A DNA stretch of 64,000 nt, from positions 8,308,001 through 8,372,000 of the forward strand of contig NC_087104.1 in assembly GCF_963855985.1 (NCBI RefSeq), read 5' to 3'. A program made the position numbers and the translations under genes. This stretch comes from Ostrinia nubilalis. Its lineage: Eukaryota > Arthropoda > Insecta > Lepidoptera > Crambidae. This document shows positions 41,371-51,814 of the stretch, piece by piece. Numbering within the stretch: position 1 is the first letter of the stretch; every line of letters begins with the position of its first letter. Below the pieces are notes generated by a model, which made no database searches, was not told the DNA's origin, and was given only the letters and a program-made list of their open reading frames with translations.

Positions 41371-42959
41371 CGCACTATGGATCGAAATTGCGATTTATGG
41401 ACATAGCGATTTTTTTCACAATTTCTATTTGAAAAAAATACCAATAGGTTACGTTATTCTGATGAATAAATGCTGCACAAGTTTTTCTCTAAAACCAATA
41501 GTTTGGCTGGAAAAAAATATTTTCCATTTTCGTTGTATGGAATGAAACATAAAGTGGTCGATTTTGACTAAGCCTTGACAGATCTTGCTTTGAAACTACT
41601 TGAGCCTTATTCTATGGCTTGTTGACTATAATCCTACTACACTATCAGCGCGCGCCCAAAGTTGCCCGTTCACAAGTTATGAGGTTCTGAAAAATTAAAA
41701 AAAAGTAAGTAAAAGTGCCTTTTTTTTGGAATATCTTTAAAGATTTAACGAACATATAAAGATTATATACGTTAATAATGTAAATTAATCTTAAATTACT
41801 GCTAAAAAGACATTTTAATAAAATTAAAAGTAATAAAGTCAGCGATTTTTTTTTCCACAACTTCTGTTTAAAAAAAATACTTATCGATAGGGTATGTTAT
41901 TCTGATGCATAAATATTATTAAACGTTTTTCTCTAAAACCAATGGTTTGGCTGGAAAAAAATATTTTCCATTTTCGTTGTATGGAATGAAACATAAAGTG
42001 GTCGATTTCGTTCGACTAAGCCTTGACAGATTTTGCTTTGAAACTACTTGAGCCTTGATCTATGGCTTGTTAACTATAACCCTACACTAACAGCGCGCGC
42101 CCAAAGTTGCCGGTTCAGAAGTTATGAGGTTCAGAAAAATGAAAATTAAAGTAAGTAAAATTGACTTTTCTTTAGATAAGACGACAAGAGAAAGGTTAAT
42201 TACATTACTAAAGTATAGAATTTTCATGTTTTAGTTGAATCTTTAAAGATATACCCAAAAAAAGATACTTTTACTTACTTTAATTTTCATTTTTCGGAAC
42301 CTCATACCTTTTGAACGGGCAACTTTGGGCGCGCGCTGTTAGTATAGGATTAAAAAAAGATTAAAATATTTTTTTCCAGCCAAACTATTGGTTTTAGAGA
42401 AAAACGTTTAATAATATTTATTCATCAGAATAACATACCCTATCGATAGGTATTTTTTTTAAACAGAAATTGTGGAAAAAATATCGCTGACTTTATTACT
42501 TTTAATTTTATTAAAATGTGTTTTTAGCAGTAATTTAAGGTTAATTTACATTATTAACGTATAGAATCTTAATATTTTGGTTAAATCTTTAAAGATATTC
42601 CAAAAAAAAGGCACTTTAACTTACTTTTTTTTAATTTTTCAGAACCTTATAACTTGTGAACGGGCAACTTTGGGCGCGCGCTGATAGTGTAGGATTATAG
42701 TCAACAAGCCATAAAACAAGGTTCAAGTAGTTTCAAAGCAAGATCTGTCAAGGCTTAGTCAAAATCGACCACTTTATGTTTCATTCCATACAACGAAAAT
42801 GGAAAATATTTTTTTCCAGCCAAACTATTGGTTTTAGAGAAAAACTTGTGAAGCATTTATTCATCAGAATAACGTAACCTATCGATAGGTAATTTTTTCA
42901 AATAGAAATTGTGAAAAAAATTGCTATGTCCATAAATCGCAATTTCGATCCATAGTGCG
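41371..42959. mobile_element. 1.6-kb nested foldback element upstream of the LysM gene
   Basis: The outer ends CGCACTATGGATCGAAATTG and CAATTTCGATCCATAGTGCG are inverted repeats. Inside, a block containing CTCTAAAACCAATAGTTTGG and TGCCCGTTCACAAG occurs four times, ordered forward, forward, inverted, inverted (about 41465, 41910, 42390, 42830), so each arm is itself a tandem duplication. No coding sequence. It starts about 270 bp from the probable 5' end of the LysM gene and abuts a SINE on its other side. Confidence 0.82.
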
Positions 42960-42994
42960 GCGGTTTGGTGTAGTGACTTTTTCTCTATGGTGTA

Positions 42995-43713
42995 TAGAGA
43001 TGGGTAGTGGGTAAAAACCCATTTCACCCGATTGGGTTAAAACTGGGTGATTTGGGTAAAAACCCGGTTTTTACCCATTATCACCCATTCTGGTGGGTGA
43101 AAACAAAAATAGCGTTTTTTTAAAGTGAGAAGTGGTATTTGTTGCTAAGGGGGTGTTCTAGTGTTACGTAATGCAATCTGGGGGGAGAGGAGGTCTTGAA
43201 AAACGTTACAATGCGTTACAGTGGCGGAAGGGCGGTTCGATTTCAAATGTTTAAGCAGAAGTACTTTGTAGTTGGTGTTGTTATTTGTAACTTTATACCG
43301 TAATGTCATCAAAGAGAGAGTTTGGCATCTTTGGCAATCCCCCCTCCCCCCCCCTCCATGTCCTTGCCATGATCACAAATTATTGTGTTCCTACTAAATT
43401 TCTTCTAAATCGGTTCAACGATTCTTGAAATAACACCATTTTATAAAATAATTGGTCACATCATCATAACGTGATCAATTTTACGATTTGGCCACGATAT
43501 AAATGCATATTAGTGTTAAATTTGACTTATAACTTATTAATCAATAAACTTAAATGAGAAAAATTCAATAAAAATAAAGAAAAGATACCAATTGAAATAA
43601 TTATAAAGTTATTTGTTTTCACCCGGTGTAAACACCCACGGGTGGAATGAAACGAGTTTTTATTGGGTTTTTACCCTCATGTGGGTTTTTACCCGGGTGG
43701 AAACCCATCTCTA
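42995..43713. mobile_element. hAT element (719 bp) inserted into a SINE head
   Basis: Ends TAGAGATGGGTAGTGGGT and ACCCGGGTGGAAACCCATCTCTA are imperfect inverted repeats. The 8-bp duplication ATGGTGTA flanks it exactly (42987-42994 and 43714-43721). The interior near both ends is rich in GGGTAAAAACCC-type motifs, and no transposase is seen. It splits the A-box region of a tRNA-derived SINE. Confidence 0.9.
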
Positions 43714-43995
43714 ATGGTGTAGTGGTTCAGAACGGACTACTATCTATGCCGAGAGGTTCCGGGTTCGATTCCCGGCCGGGCAGAAATTGAAATGATGAAT
43801 TTTAATTTCTGTAACGGGTCTGGGTGTTACTATGTATAACATAAGAGGAATGTATAATATGTAGGTATTTACAAAAAAAAAGTATTTAAAGTATGTTTAT
43901 ATCCGTCATCTACTACCCATAGTACAAGCTTTGCTTAGTTTGGGACTAGAGGCGCAGTGTAAAATGTCCAAGGATATTTATATTATGTTCGAAAC
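43714..43995 (+). mobile_element. tRNA-derived SINE, copy 2 (head split by hAT)
   Basis: GTGTAGTGGTTCAGAACGG and CCGGGTTCGATTCCCGGCC are the tRNA-like promoter boxes. The body and tail (TTTGCTTAGTTTGGGACTAG, GCGCAGTGTAAAATGTCCAA) match the SINE at 10160-10408. The 5' start of the head lies before the hAT element (about 42959-42994). Confidence 0.85.
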
Positions 43996-44731
43996 TACAC
44001 CACATACAGAAACACTTATCATCATGGTGTATGATGGTGGTATGGATGGTGTGTGTTGTGTACCTAGTCTTCTCTTTGATTTCTCTCTTCATTTCTGAAT
44101 TTGAGAAATTATGTAGGTATAATCTTACTTAGTACAGGTAGCTGGGGTAGCTACTTAGCTAGTGCAATGGCGCCAAAATGCCCAGTACCCGAAGCACGAA
44201 TAAACGTTCTCGATGGTAACAGTTTATTTTGTTTTGAAAAACAAAAAGAAACGCCGCGCTGTTGCGATTATTTTAAGGAATACGATTATGAGAGTTATTC
44301 GTACCGAGGGTAAAGATTAGGGAAAATATAAGACAGTGCCAGCCATGTGCCATATGCGGTCGCGGTAGGTAGACCCCTTCCCTTTAAAGTTATTACAATT
44401 TATAGTTTATTCCAGAAATCGATGTAACTCGATAATTGGGTAGTTATTATATTAAATTCAAAAGGATAAAGCTCTAAATAAAACACTAGTTTACGAATCA
44501 TTTCGTTATAATTTAATAATTCCGAGTATTTTTACACAACAGTTACAGAACATAAATACCTTTGGTATTGCGCCAGAAGTGGTAATAATAATTGCACATA
44601 ATTTATTTCCTCTAACTACATTATGTACAAAAAATACAATAATACAAAAACTAACTTTATCATCACTATGTATAGGTAACATCATGATTATAATGGGTAT
44701 TATTTAAATTAGTATAAGTGCTTATGTTATG
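43996..44731. other. no recognisable gene
   Basis: AT-rich spacer. The 70-codon frame at 44101-44313 has no recognised domain and no splice support. Nothing else to report. Confidence 0.45.
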
Positions 44732-44734
44732 CTA

Positions 44735-46170
44735 TAGGCCAGTAGAATTAAACACAAAAATTGATTAAATCGGAAATAATTCCTACAAAAGATTTTTTTG
44801 CTTTAATGGCTTCATTGGTTGCCCATTAAGACTCTCCTAAGTTTTCGACTTCGACGGAGTTGTGCTTAAGTGGTGGGGGCCCCCGAAAGGGGCGTTTTTT
44901 CGGTTTTCCGGTTATACCGCGTAAAGGACTTACCCTATCGAAAAGTGGTCTTCATGACGGTTAAAGGGCACTTAATCCTGCATTGAATAAGACCAAATTC
45001 ATATGTTTTGGACAAACCGTTCTCGCGCTAAAGTTCGGCAAAGTAGAAAATATACGTATAATTAATGACCCTCTCCACGTCCAATGGCTTGTTACCCACA
45101 TGCTTCCAAGCCTTGTAAAGGGTCGCCTTAACCAGTGTAACCCTAACAAGGCTCACGAGTTTGATTCGCTTATCCTTGTTCGTCCCAGCCGTTCCTTAAC
45201 TGCGGTTGCTGCACCTCTTCCTGGCACTCTCCTGAACGACTCTGTGGTAACTAATGTAGCTGCCCCTCTTCCTTGTACCCTCCTGTACGATTTCATTGCT
45301 TAGCCATATGCCTGGTCCAAGGTTCGACGCCACAAAATCAACTTCGTACGAGTGAAAATAGTTTAAATACTATTTCCCATGCTTGCAACATTTTTCTTTA
45401 CTGCTTCGCCTCTATTAGTCGTAGAGTGATTGTATATATCCTATAGCCTTCCTCAATGTATGAGCTATTCAACACAAAAATAATGATTTCAATCAAACTA
45501 GTGATTCTTAAGATTAGCGCGTTCAAACAAACAAACAAAAAACTCTTCAGCGTTTTAATATGAACTTGTTGTTGTTGATTTTTGGCGTCGAACCTTAGAC
45601 CAGGCATACGGCTAGGCAAGGTAGTCATGCAGGAGGATACAAAGAAGAGGGGCAGCCACAGTAGGTAACACAGAGTCGTTCAGGAGAGTGCCAGGAAGAG
45701 GCGCAGCAACCGCAGTTAAGGAACGGCTGGGACGAACAAGGATAAGCGAATCAAACTCGTGAGCCTTGTTAGGGTTACACTGGTTAAGGCGACCCTTTAC
45801 AAGGCTTGGAAGCCTGTGGGTAACAAATCATTGGACGTGGAGAGGGTCATTAATTATACGTATATTTTCTACTTTGCCGAACTTTAGCGCGAGAACGGTT
45901 TGTCCAAAACATATGAATTTGGTCTTATTCAATGCAGGATTAAGTGCCCTTCAACCGTCATGAAGACCACTTTTTGATAGGGTAAGTCCTTTACGCGGTA
46001 TAACCGGAAAACCGAAAAAATGCCCCTTTCGGGGGCCCCCACCACTTAAGCACAACTCCGTCGAAGTCGAAAACTTAGGAGAGTCTTAATGGGCAACCAA
46101 TGAAGCCATTAAAACAATAAAATCTTTTGTAGGAATTATTTCCGATTTAAAAGCTAATTCTACTGGACTA
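44735..46170. mobile_element. long-terminal-inverted-repeat element, copy B
   Basis: 1436 bp with the same ends as copy A and a 3-bp duplication CTA (44732-44734, 46171-46173). The left arm keeps the 106-codon frame (44983-45303). In the right arm the corresponding frame is broken by a TGG-to-TGA change at about 45828. The close match to copy A along the arms suggests recent movement. Confidence 0.86.
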
Positions 46171-46173
46171 CTA

Positions 46174-46459
46174 TGACAATATCTATTACAAGAAGCGAAT
46201 TTATAATTTAAAGAACAATTTTATTGATAAGCATCAGGAAAAATATTGAACTTATTTTCTTGAAAAGTGTATAAAATGCTATTAAAACCACTTTTGCTCG
46301 AAGAAGCATTTTTATTTATGAACAGTAATTAATTAATAATTAATGTAAAGAGTCATAATCAATTATAAATAAAGTAAATAATACATAAAATATATGCAAT
46401 ATCATAAAATATCACAGAACAAATAAATGGAATTAGCTGATTTTTATAATCACCTACTT
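46174..46459. other. spacer between elements B and C
   Basis: 286 bp of AT-rich unique sequence, with nothing recognised. Confidence 0.5.
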
Positions 46460-47016
46460 GTTTAGTCCAGTAGAATTAGCTTTTAAATCGGAAATAATTC
46501 CTACAAAAGATTTTATTGTTTTAATGGCTTCATTGGTTGCCCATTAAGACTCTCCTAAGTTTTCGACTTCGACGGAGTTGTGCTTAAGTGGTGGGGGCCG
46601 CCGAAAGAGGCATTTTTTCGGTTTTCCGGTTATACCGCGTAAAGGACTTACCCTATCAAAAAGTGGTCTTCATGACGGTTGAAGGGCACTTAATCCTGCA
46701 TTGAATAAGACCAAATTCATATGTTTTGGACAAACCGTTCTCGCGCTAAAGTTCGGCAAAGTAGAAAATATACGTATAATTAATGACCCTCTCCACGTCC
46801 AATGGTTTGTTACCCACAGGCTTCCAAGTCTTGAAAAGGGCCAACTCAACCAGTGTAACCCTATCAAGGCTTACGAGCTTGATGCGCCTATCCTTGTTCG
46901 TCCCAGCCGTTCCTTAACTGCGGTTGCTGCACCTCTTCCTGGCACTCACCTGAACGACTCTGTGTTACCTACTGTGGCTGCCCCTCTTCCTTGTATCCTC
47001 CTGCATGACTACGTTG

Positions 47017-48878
47017 CAGTGTTGGCACTAATCAATTAATTTTTTAATCAATTAATTAATTTGATTAATTTTAATCATGATTAAATTAATCCTGATTAAA
47101 ATAATCATGATTAAAAAAGTAATCATAATCATGATTAATTTGTTAATCATTAATCAATAATCATTAATTTGATTAACTTGATTAACTTCTTAAATGTTCT
47201 ATCGAAAACAATATTAAAACATTGAATTCTAATATTAGATGTTTGGTTTTAGGCTACAATTCTATGACAGGTCATACCTAGATGCAACCCCACACTCCCA
47301 CCACCTGCCCCCCACCCCTAGTCTCCCCTGAAACTTCTGGTACGAAGTCTCCTGCACCTCCCCAACACGCAAAACCTTCTAGTTCAGCAACCCTACCCTT
47401 CTATTGAATTGCCCACGCGTGGCCCTCCCCCCGAAACTTCTGGTACGAACTCTCCAGCACCTCCCCAACACGCAAAACCTCCTAGCTTAGCAACCCCACC
47501 CTTCTATTGAATTGCCCACGCGTGGCCCTCCCCCCGAACTTCTGGTACGAACTCTTCTGCACCTCCCCAACACGCAAAACCTCCTAGCTTAGCAACCCCA
47601 CCCTTCTATTGAATTGCCCACGCGTGGCCCTCCCCCCGAAACTTCTGGTACGAACTCTCCTACACCTCCCCAACACGCAAAACCTCCTAGCTTAGCAACC
47701 CCACCCTTCTATTGAATTGCCCACGCGTGGCTCTCCCCCCGAACTTCTGGTACGAACTCTCCTGCACCTCCCCAACACGCAAAACCTCCTAGCTTAGCAA
47801 CCCCACCCTTCTATTGAATTGCCCACGCGTGGCCCTCCCCCCGAAACTTCTGGTACGAACTCTCCAGCACCTCCCCAACACGCAAAACCTCCTAGCTTAG
47901 CAACCCCACCCTTCTATTGACTTGCCCACGCGTGGCCCTCCCCCCGAAACTTCTGGTACGAACTCTCCAGCACCTCCCCAACACGCAAAACCTCCTAGCT
48001 TAGCAACCCCACCCTTCTATTGAATTGCCCACGCGTGGTCCTCCCCCCGAAACTTCTGGTACGAACTCTCCTGCACCTCCCCAACACGCAAAACCTCCTA
48101 GCTTAGCAACCCCACCCTTCTATTGAATTGCCCACGCGTGGCCCTCCCCCCGAAACTTCTGGTACGAACTCTTCTACACCTCCCCAACACGCAAAACCTC
48201 CTAGCTTAGCAACCCCACCCTTCTATTGAATTGCCCACGCGTGGCCCTCCCCCCGAAACTTCTGGTACGAACTCTCCTACACCTCCCCAACACGCAAAAC
48301 CTCCTAGCTTAGCAACCCCACCCTTCTATTGAATTGCCCACGCGTGGCCCTCCCCCCGAAACTTCTGGTACGAACTCTCCTGCACCTCCCCAACACGCAA
48401 AACCTCCTAGTTTAGCAACCCCACCTTTCTGTTGAATTGCCCACGCTTGCTCCTACCTTGGGAGGGGGGGGGACTTCTCTCCTATCGTCAGCCAGCCCGC
48501 TTAACTTCTTTCCTGACCCAATTTTGCTGGAGGATACCGGAAGAATAGAAGGAATTGTGAGAAACAAAACTAGTGCAATAAGTTTTTTGAGTAGTGAAAA
48601 TTGACGCAGTTTTTGGGAAAACGACAGTACAACTCCAGATCCCCCCTTTGCTAGACATTTTATAAGTCGCGGGTACCTTTTCATACACCCCCAACCCTTT
48701 TCTTATGAAAATAGTAGATAGTTAATCAAATAATCAAATTAACGATTAATGATTATGATTAATTAATCTTAATCAAAATTTTTGATTAATGATTAATTAA
48801 TCATAATCAAAAAATTTTGATTATGATTTTAATCATTAATTTTTAATCATTAATCAGATTAACTTTTTGCCAACACTG
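47017..48878. mobile_element. hAT element carrying a 103-bp minisatellite
   Basis: Terminal inverted repeats CAGTGTTGGCA and TGCCAACACTG, with a perfect 8-bp duplication CTACGTTG (47009-47016, 48879-48886). Inside each end are blocks of TTAATCAT-type repeats (47030-47175 and 48720-48865) that pair with each other. The core is the tandem array. No transposase. Confidence 0.92.
47290..48460. repeat. 102-103-bp minisatellite, about 11 units
   Basis: TTCTATTGAATTGCCCACGC recurs at 47399, 47502, 47604, 47707, 47809, 47912, 48015, 48118, 48221, 48324 and (diverged) 48427. Units are about 97 percent alike, C-rich on this strand (CCCTCCCCCCGAAACTTCTG), and sit wholly within the hAT element. Confidence 0.92.
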
Positions 48879-49771
48879 CTACGTTGCCTAGCCGTATGCC
48901 TGGTCTAAGGTTCGACGCCAAAAATCAACAACAACAAGTTCATATTAAAACGCTGAAGAGTTTTTTGTTTGTTTGTTTGAACGCGCTAATCTTAAGAATT
49001 ACTAGTTTGATTGAAATCATTATTTTTGTGTTGCATAGCTCATACATTGAGGAAGGCTATAGGATATATACAATCACTCTACAACTAATAGAGGCGAAGC
49101 AGTAAAGAAAAATGTTGCAAGCACGGAAAATAGTATTTAAACTATTTTCACGCGTACAAAGTTGATTTTGTGGCGTCGAACCTTGGACCAGGCATATAGC
49201 TAAGCAATGCAATCGTATAGGAGGGTACAAGGAAGAGAGGCAGCCACATTAGGTAACACAGAGTCGTTCAGGAGAGTGTCAGGAAGAGGTGCAGCAACCG
49301 CAGTTAAGGAACGGCTGGGACGAACAAGGATAAGCGAATCAAACTCGTGAGCCTTGTTAGGGTTACACTGGTTAAGGCAACCCTTTACAAGGCTTGGAAG
49401 CATGTGGGTAACAAGCCATTGGACGTGGAGAGGGTCATTAATTATACGTATATTTTCTACTTTGCCGAACTTTAGCGCGAGAACGGTTTGTCCAAAACAT
49501 ATGAATTTGGTCTTATTCAATGCAGGATTAAGTGCCCTTTAACCGTCATCAAGACCACTTTTCGATAGGGTAAGTCCTTTACGCGGTATAACCGGAAAAC
49601 CGAAAAAACGCCGATTTCGGGGGCCCCCACCACTTAAGCACAACTCCGTCGAAGTCGAAAACTTAGGAGAGTCTTAATGGGCAACCAATGAAGCCATTAA
49701 AGCAAAAAAATCTTTTGTAGGAATTATTTCCGATTTAATCCATTTTTGTGTTTAATTCTACTGGCCTAGTT

Positions 49772-51426
49772 TCACATCACAATTTAATAAAATTGCGGAT
49801 GTCATTTCATATGAACAATAGTTACACATAAAATAAACACTGGAAGTAATGTTTGTCGGAGCGTGGTAATTGACATAATATTTACGTCACTGTATATCGT
49901 CAGAGTATTTTAAAGCATGCAATACAGAATTATACAACAACGTGTCAATATAACTCAACTCATTATATGTATTAGTTTTGCTGCTTCACACAAAAATGTC
50001 CCAAATATAAAAAAGTTTATAATAGCGATTATATAAAAAAAGTTTTTTGTTTAGCAAAATATTTACAATACCAGTGAAACAAGTAAAATGACTTTGTGCC
50101 CTCACATTCTCCTAAAGTTTGAGTATTGACTAAGAATGCATTTTCTACCATGAATAATAATATAAGTGAGTAAAACCATAATTTCATTGTATAATAAATA
50201 GCCTGCCATTTATCTTAAGCGACTGAAATAATTATTGCTCATTATGGAAATGAGAATAATACTGACTTAATTAAATTAAAAGCATTAACACACTCCGTTT
50301 GCGTGCCATAGTATGATGATCCAAACCTCTAATGGCGAGTACATTAGTGTACTCTTAAAATAAATTAATAAATTGGAAATGCACTTATAAAATGCGTTAA
50401 ATACTAAAAAAAGGTTGTCAATAAAGGTAACTGTTAAAAAATACAAAGCATACGTTAGTAAGGGTTTTCACTTACCTACAACGTGGAAGGTTTATTATAA
50501 ATTCATTAGGTACACAAATGAAGTCAATATAGCCAAAGTAAAATTACCAATCTACGAAGCGTTTTAACAAATAAACGTCGTATAGGGCGTTGCTTATACA
50601 TATCACAGGTTGCGTCTAAAGGCAAATACAAACTTGGAAAGTGATCTTTCAAGTTCGTATAAGTCTTAACATAATACATAATAATATACGTAATACTAGG
50701 TGACGATGGTCATTGGGTATACAGCCTAATATAATACATTAATTAATAAATAACGGCACGTTATCTTACGACTAGGGCTTATTCGGGGAACATCATGGGT
50801 ATATTTATTAAATGTAAAATACATATAATTGAGGGGTATAAATTAATATCTTCTCTAATTAATTTGGTCTTATATTTTATTACGAACTTGCAAAGCGAAG
50901 TGAATAGTTGCCGCCTTAGATTAAGCACTTTTAACAAAATAGATTTACACCCATCAATTACAGTAAGGGGAATCGCTAAATAGTTGTAATATACGAGATC
51001 CTTGGAAAAATACCGAATTGTTAATATGGCAAGACCTAAATACATGTCCGCATATATTATGTACTTCTTTGAAAGTCGTTGACGTTTTATCTAGTCGCAT
51101 ATTCCTCGCTAAATAAATAATTGCGGTATCTTTGTGTTATCGTAACTTGTCGGCTACATTAACGACAGATCAACTGCATTATTTACTGTGGTAAGGTGAA
51201 GTTTGGAGGAAAATATGCGGCCCGACATATCCAATTCTACATTCTCTCAAATGGGGTCAAATGTGTTGTGTATAAAAGTTTCATAAACACTGATTTAGCA
51301 GGTATTGTTGAAACAAATTTTTTCTAATTAATAACTTTTTGGCTGTACAAGTTCACGAGAGAATTATAGAATTGGAGATGTTCGTCAATCGGGTCAAAGA
51401 GTAACAAAGCGGACAGAGCGGACGGC
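49772..51426 (-). other. intergenic sequence and probable 3' UTR of the unnamed gene
   Basis: AT-rich sequence with no supported coding exon. The stop codon of the minus-strand gene is at 51427, so the part just below it is its 3' UTR. The polyadenylation site was not fixed because several AATAAA/ATTAAA-like words occur. Confidence 0.45.
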
Positions 51427-51814
51427 TCACGCGTTACCGAACCCTTGAAAGTCGCCCGGCCAGTTTTCACGGCGCGCGGCGCGGTCCGAACCCGTGCACG
51501 CGAAGAACGCATCGTTCTCGAACGGGTCCGATTCCCGAGTGAAAATATTTACCGATTCAGATTTCTTGATATCTCTATGCGTAGGCTGCGGCTTGGCTCT
51601 TAGCGGGGCTACATCTTCATCCTCCTCCGCGATGGATGCGGTGCGGCCGCGTGGTGTGGACATGCTCGTGAAGTCGTCCTCGAACATCGACCGCGGCGAA
51701 ATCGAGTCGGAATCGAATCGGAACCGCGTCGCCGGGGAGTCGGCATCGCCGCGCGCTCGCGTACTGCTCGCGGACAGCGGTGAGGCTGTCGCGTCTTCGG
51801 GGTCGAAAGCGAAT
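51427..51814 (-). CDS. unnamed gene, last exon (C-terminus)
   Basis: Acceptor CATTACAG. The first base completes an Arg codon from the previous exon. It encodes FAFDPEDATASPLSASSTRA, then MFEDDFTSM, NIFTRESDPFENDAFFA and the end GDFQGFGNA before the stop. Acidic/aromatic short motifs (FEDDF, DPF) suggest linear ligand sites. Confidence 0.8.

Larger units (their letters stand above)
46463..49768. mobile_element. long-terminal-inverted-repeat element, copy C, interrupted by a hAT element
   Basis: Ends TAGTCCAGTAGAATTA and TAATTCTACTGGCCTA, with 3-bp duplication GTT (46460-46462, 49769-49771). Removing the 1862-bp hAT insert and one 8-bp duplication leaves 1436 bp, the same length as copy B. 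The right arm has the 106-codon frame (49520-49200). The left-arm frame (46701 on) runs into the insert. Confidence 0.86.

Noticed and set aside
43714..43790. A possible functional tRNA gene
   Set aside because: A and B boxes are present, but the acceptor stem is not closed and the sequence continues into a SINE body shared with 10160-10408.
44101..44313. 70-codon frame with a hydrophobic start as a small secreted protein
   Set aside because: The weak hydrophobic run, absence of homology and absence of splice or promoter support make it indistinguishable from chance.
47290..48460. CRISPR-like or coding repeat
   Set aside because: The units are head-to-tail with no spacers and no sustained reading frame across units. 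It is a minisatellite inside a hAT element.
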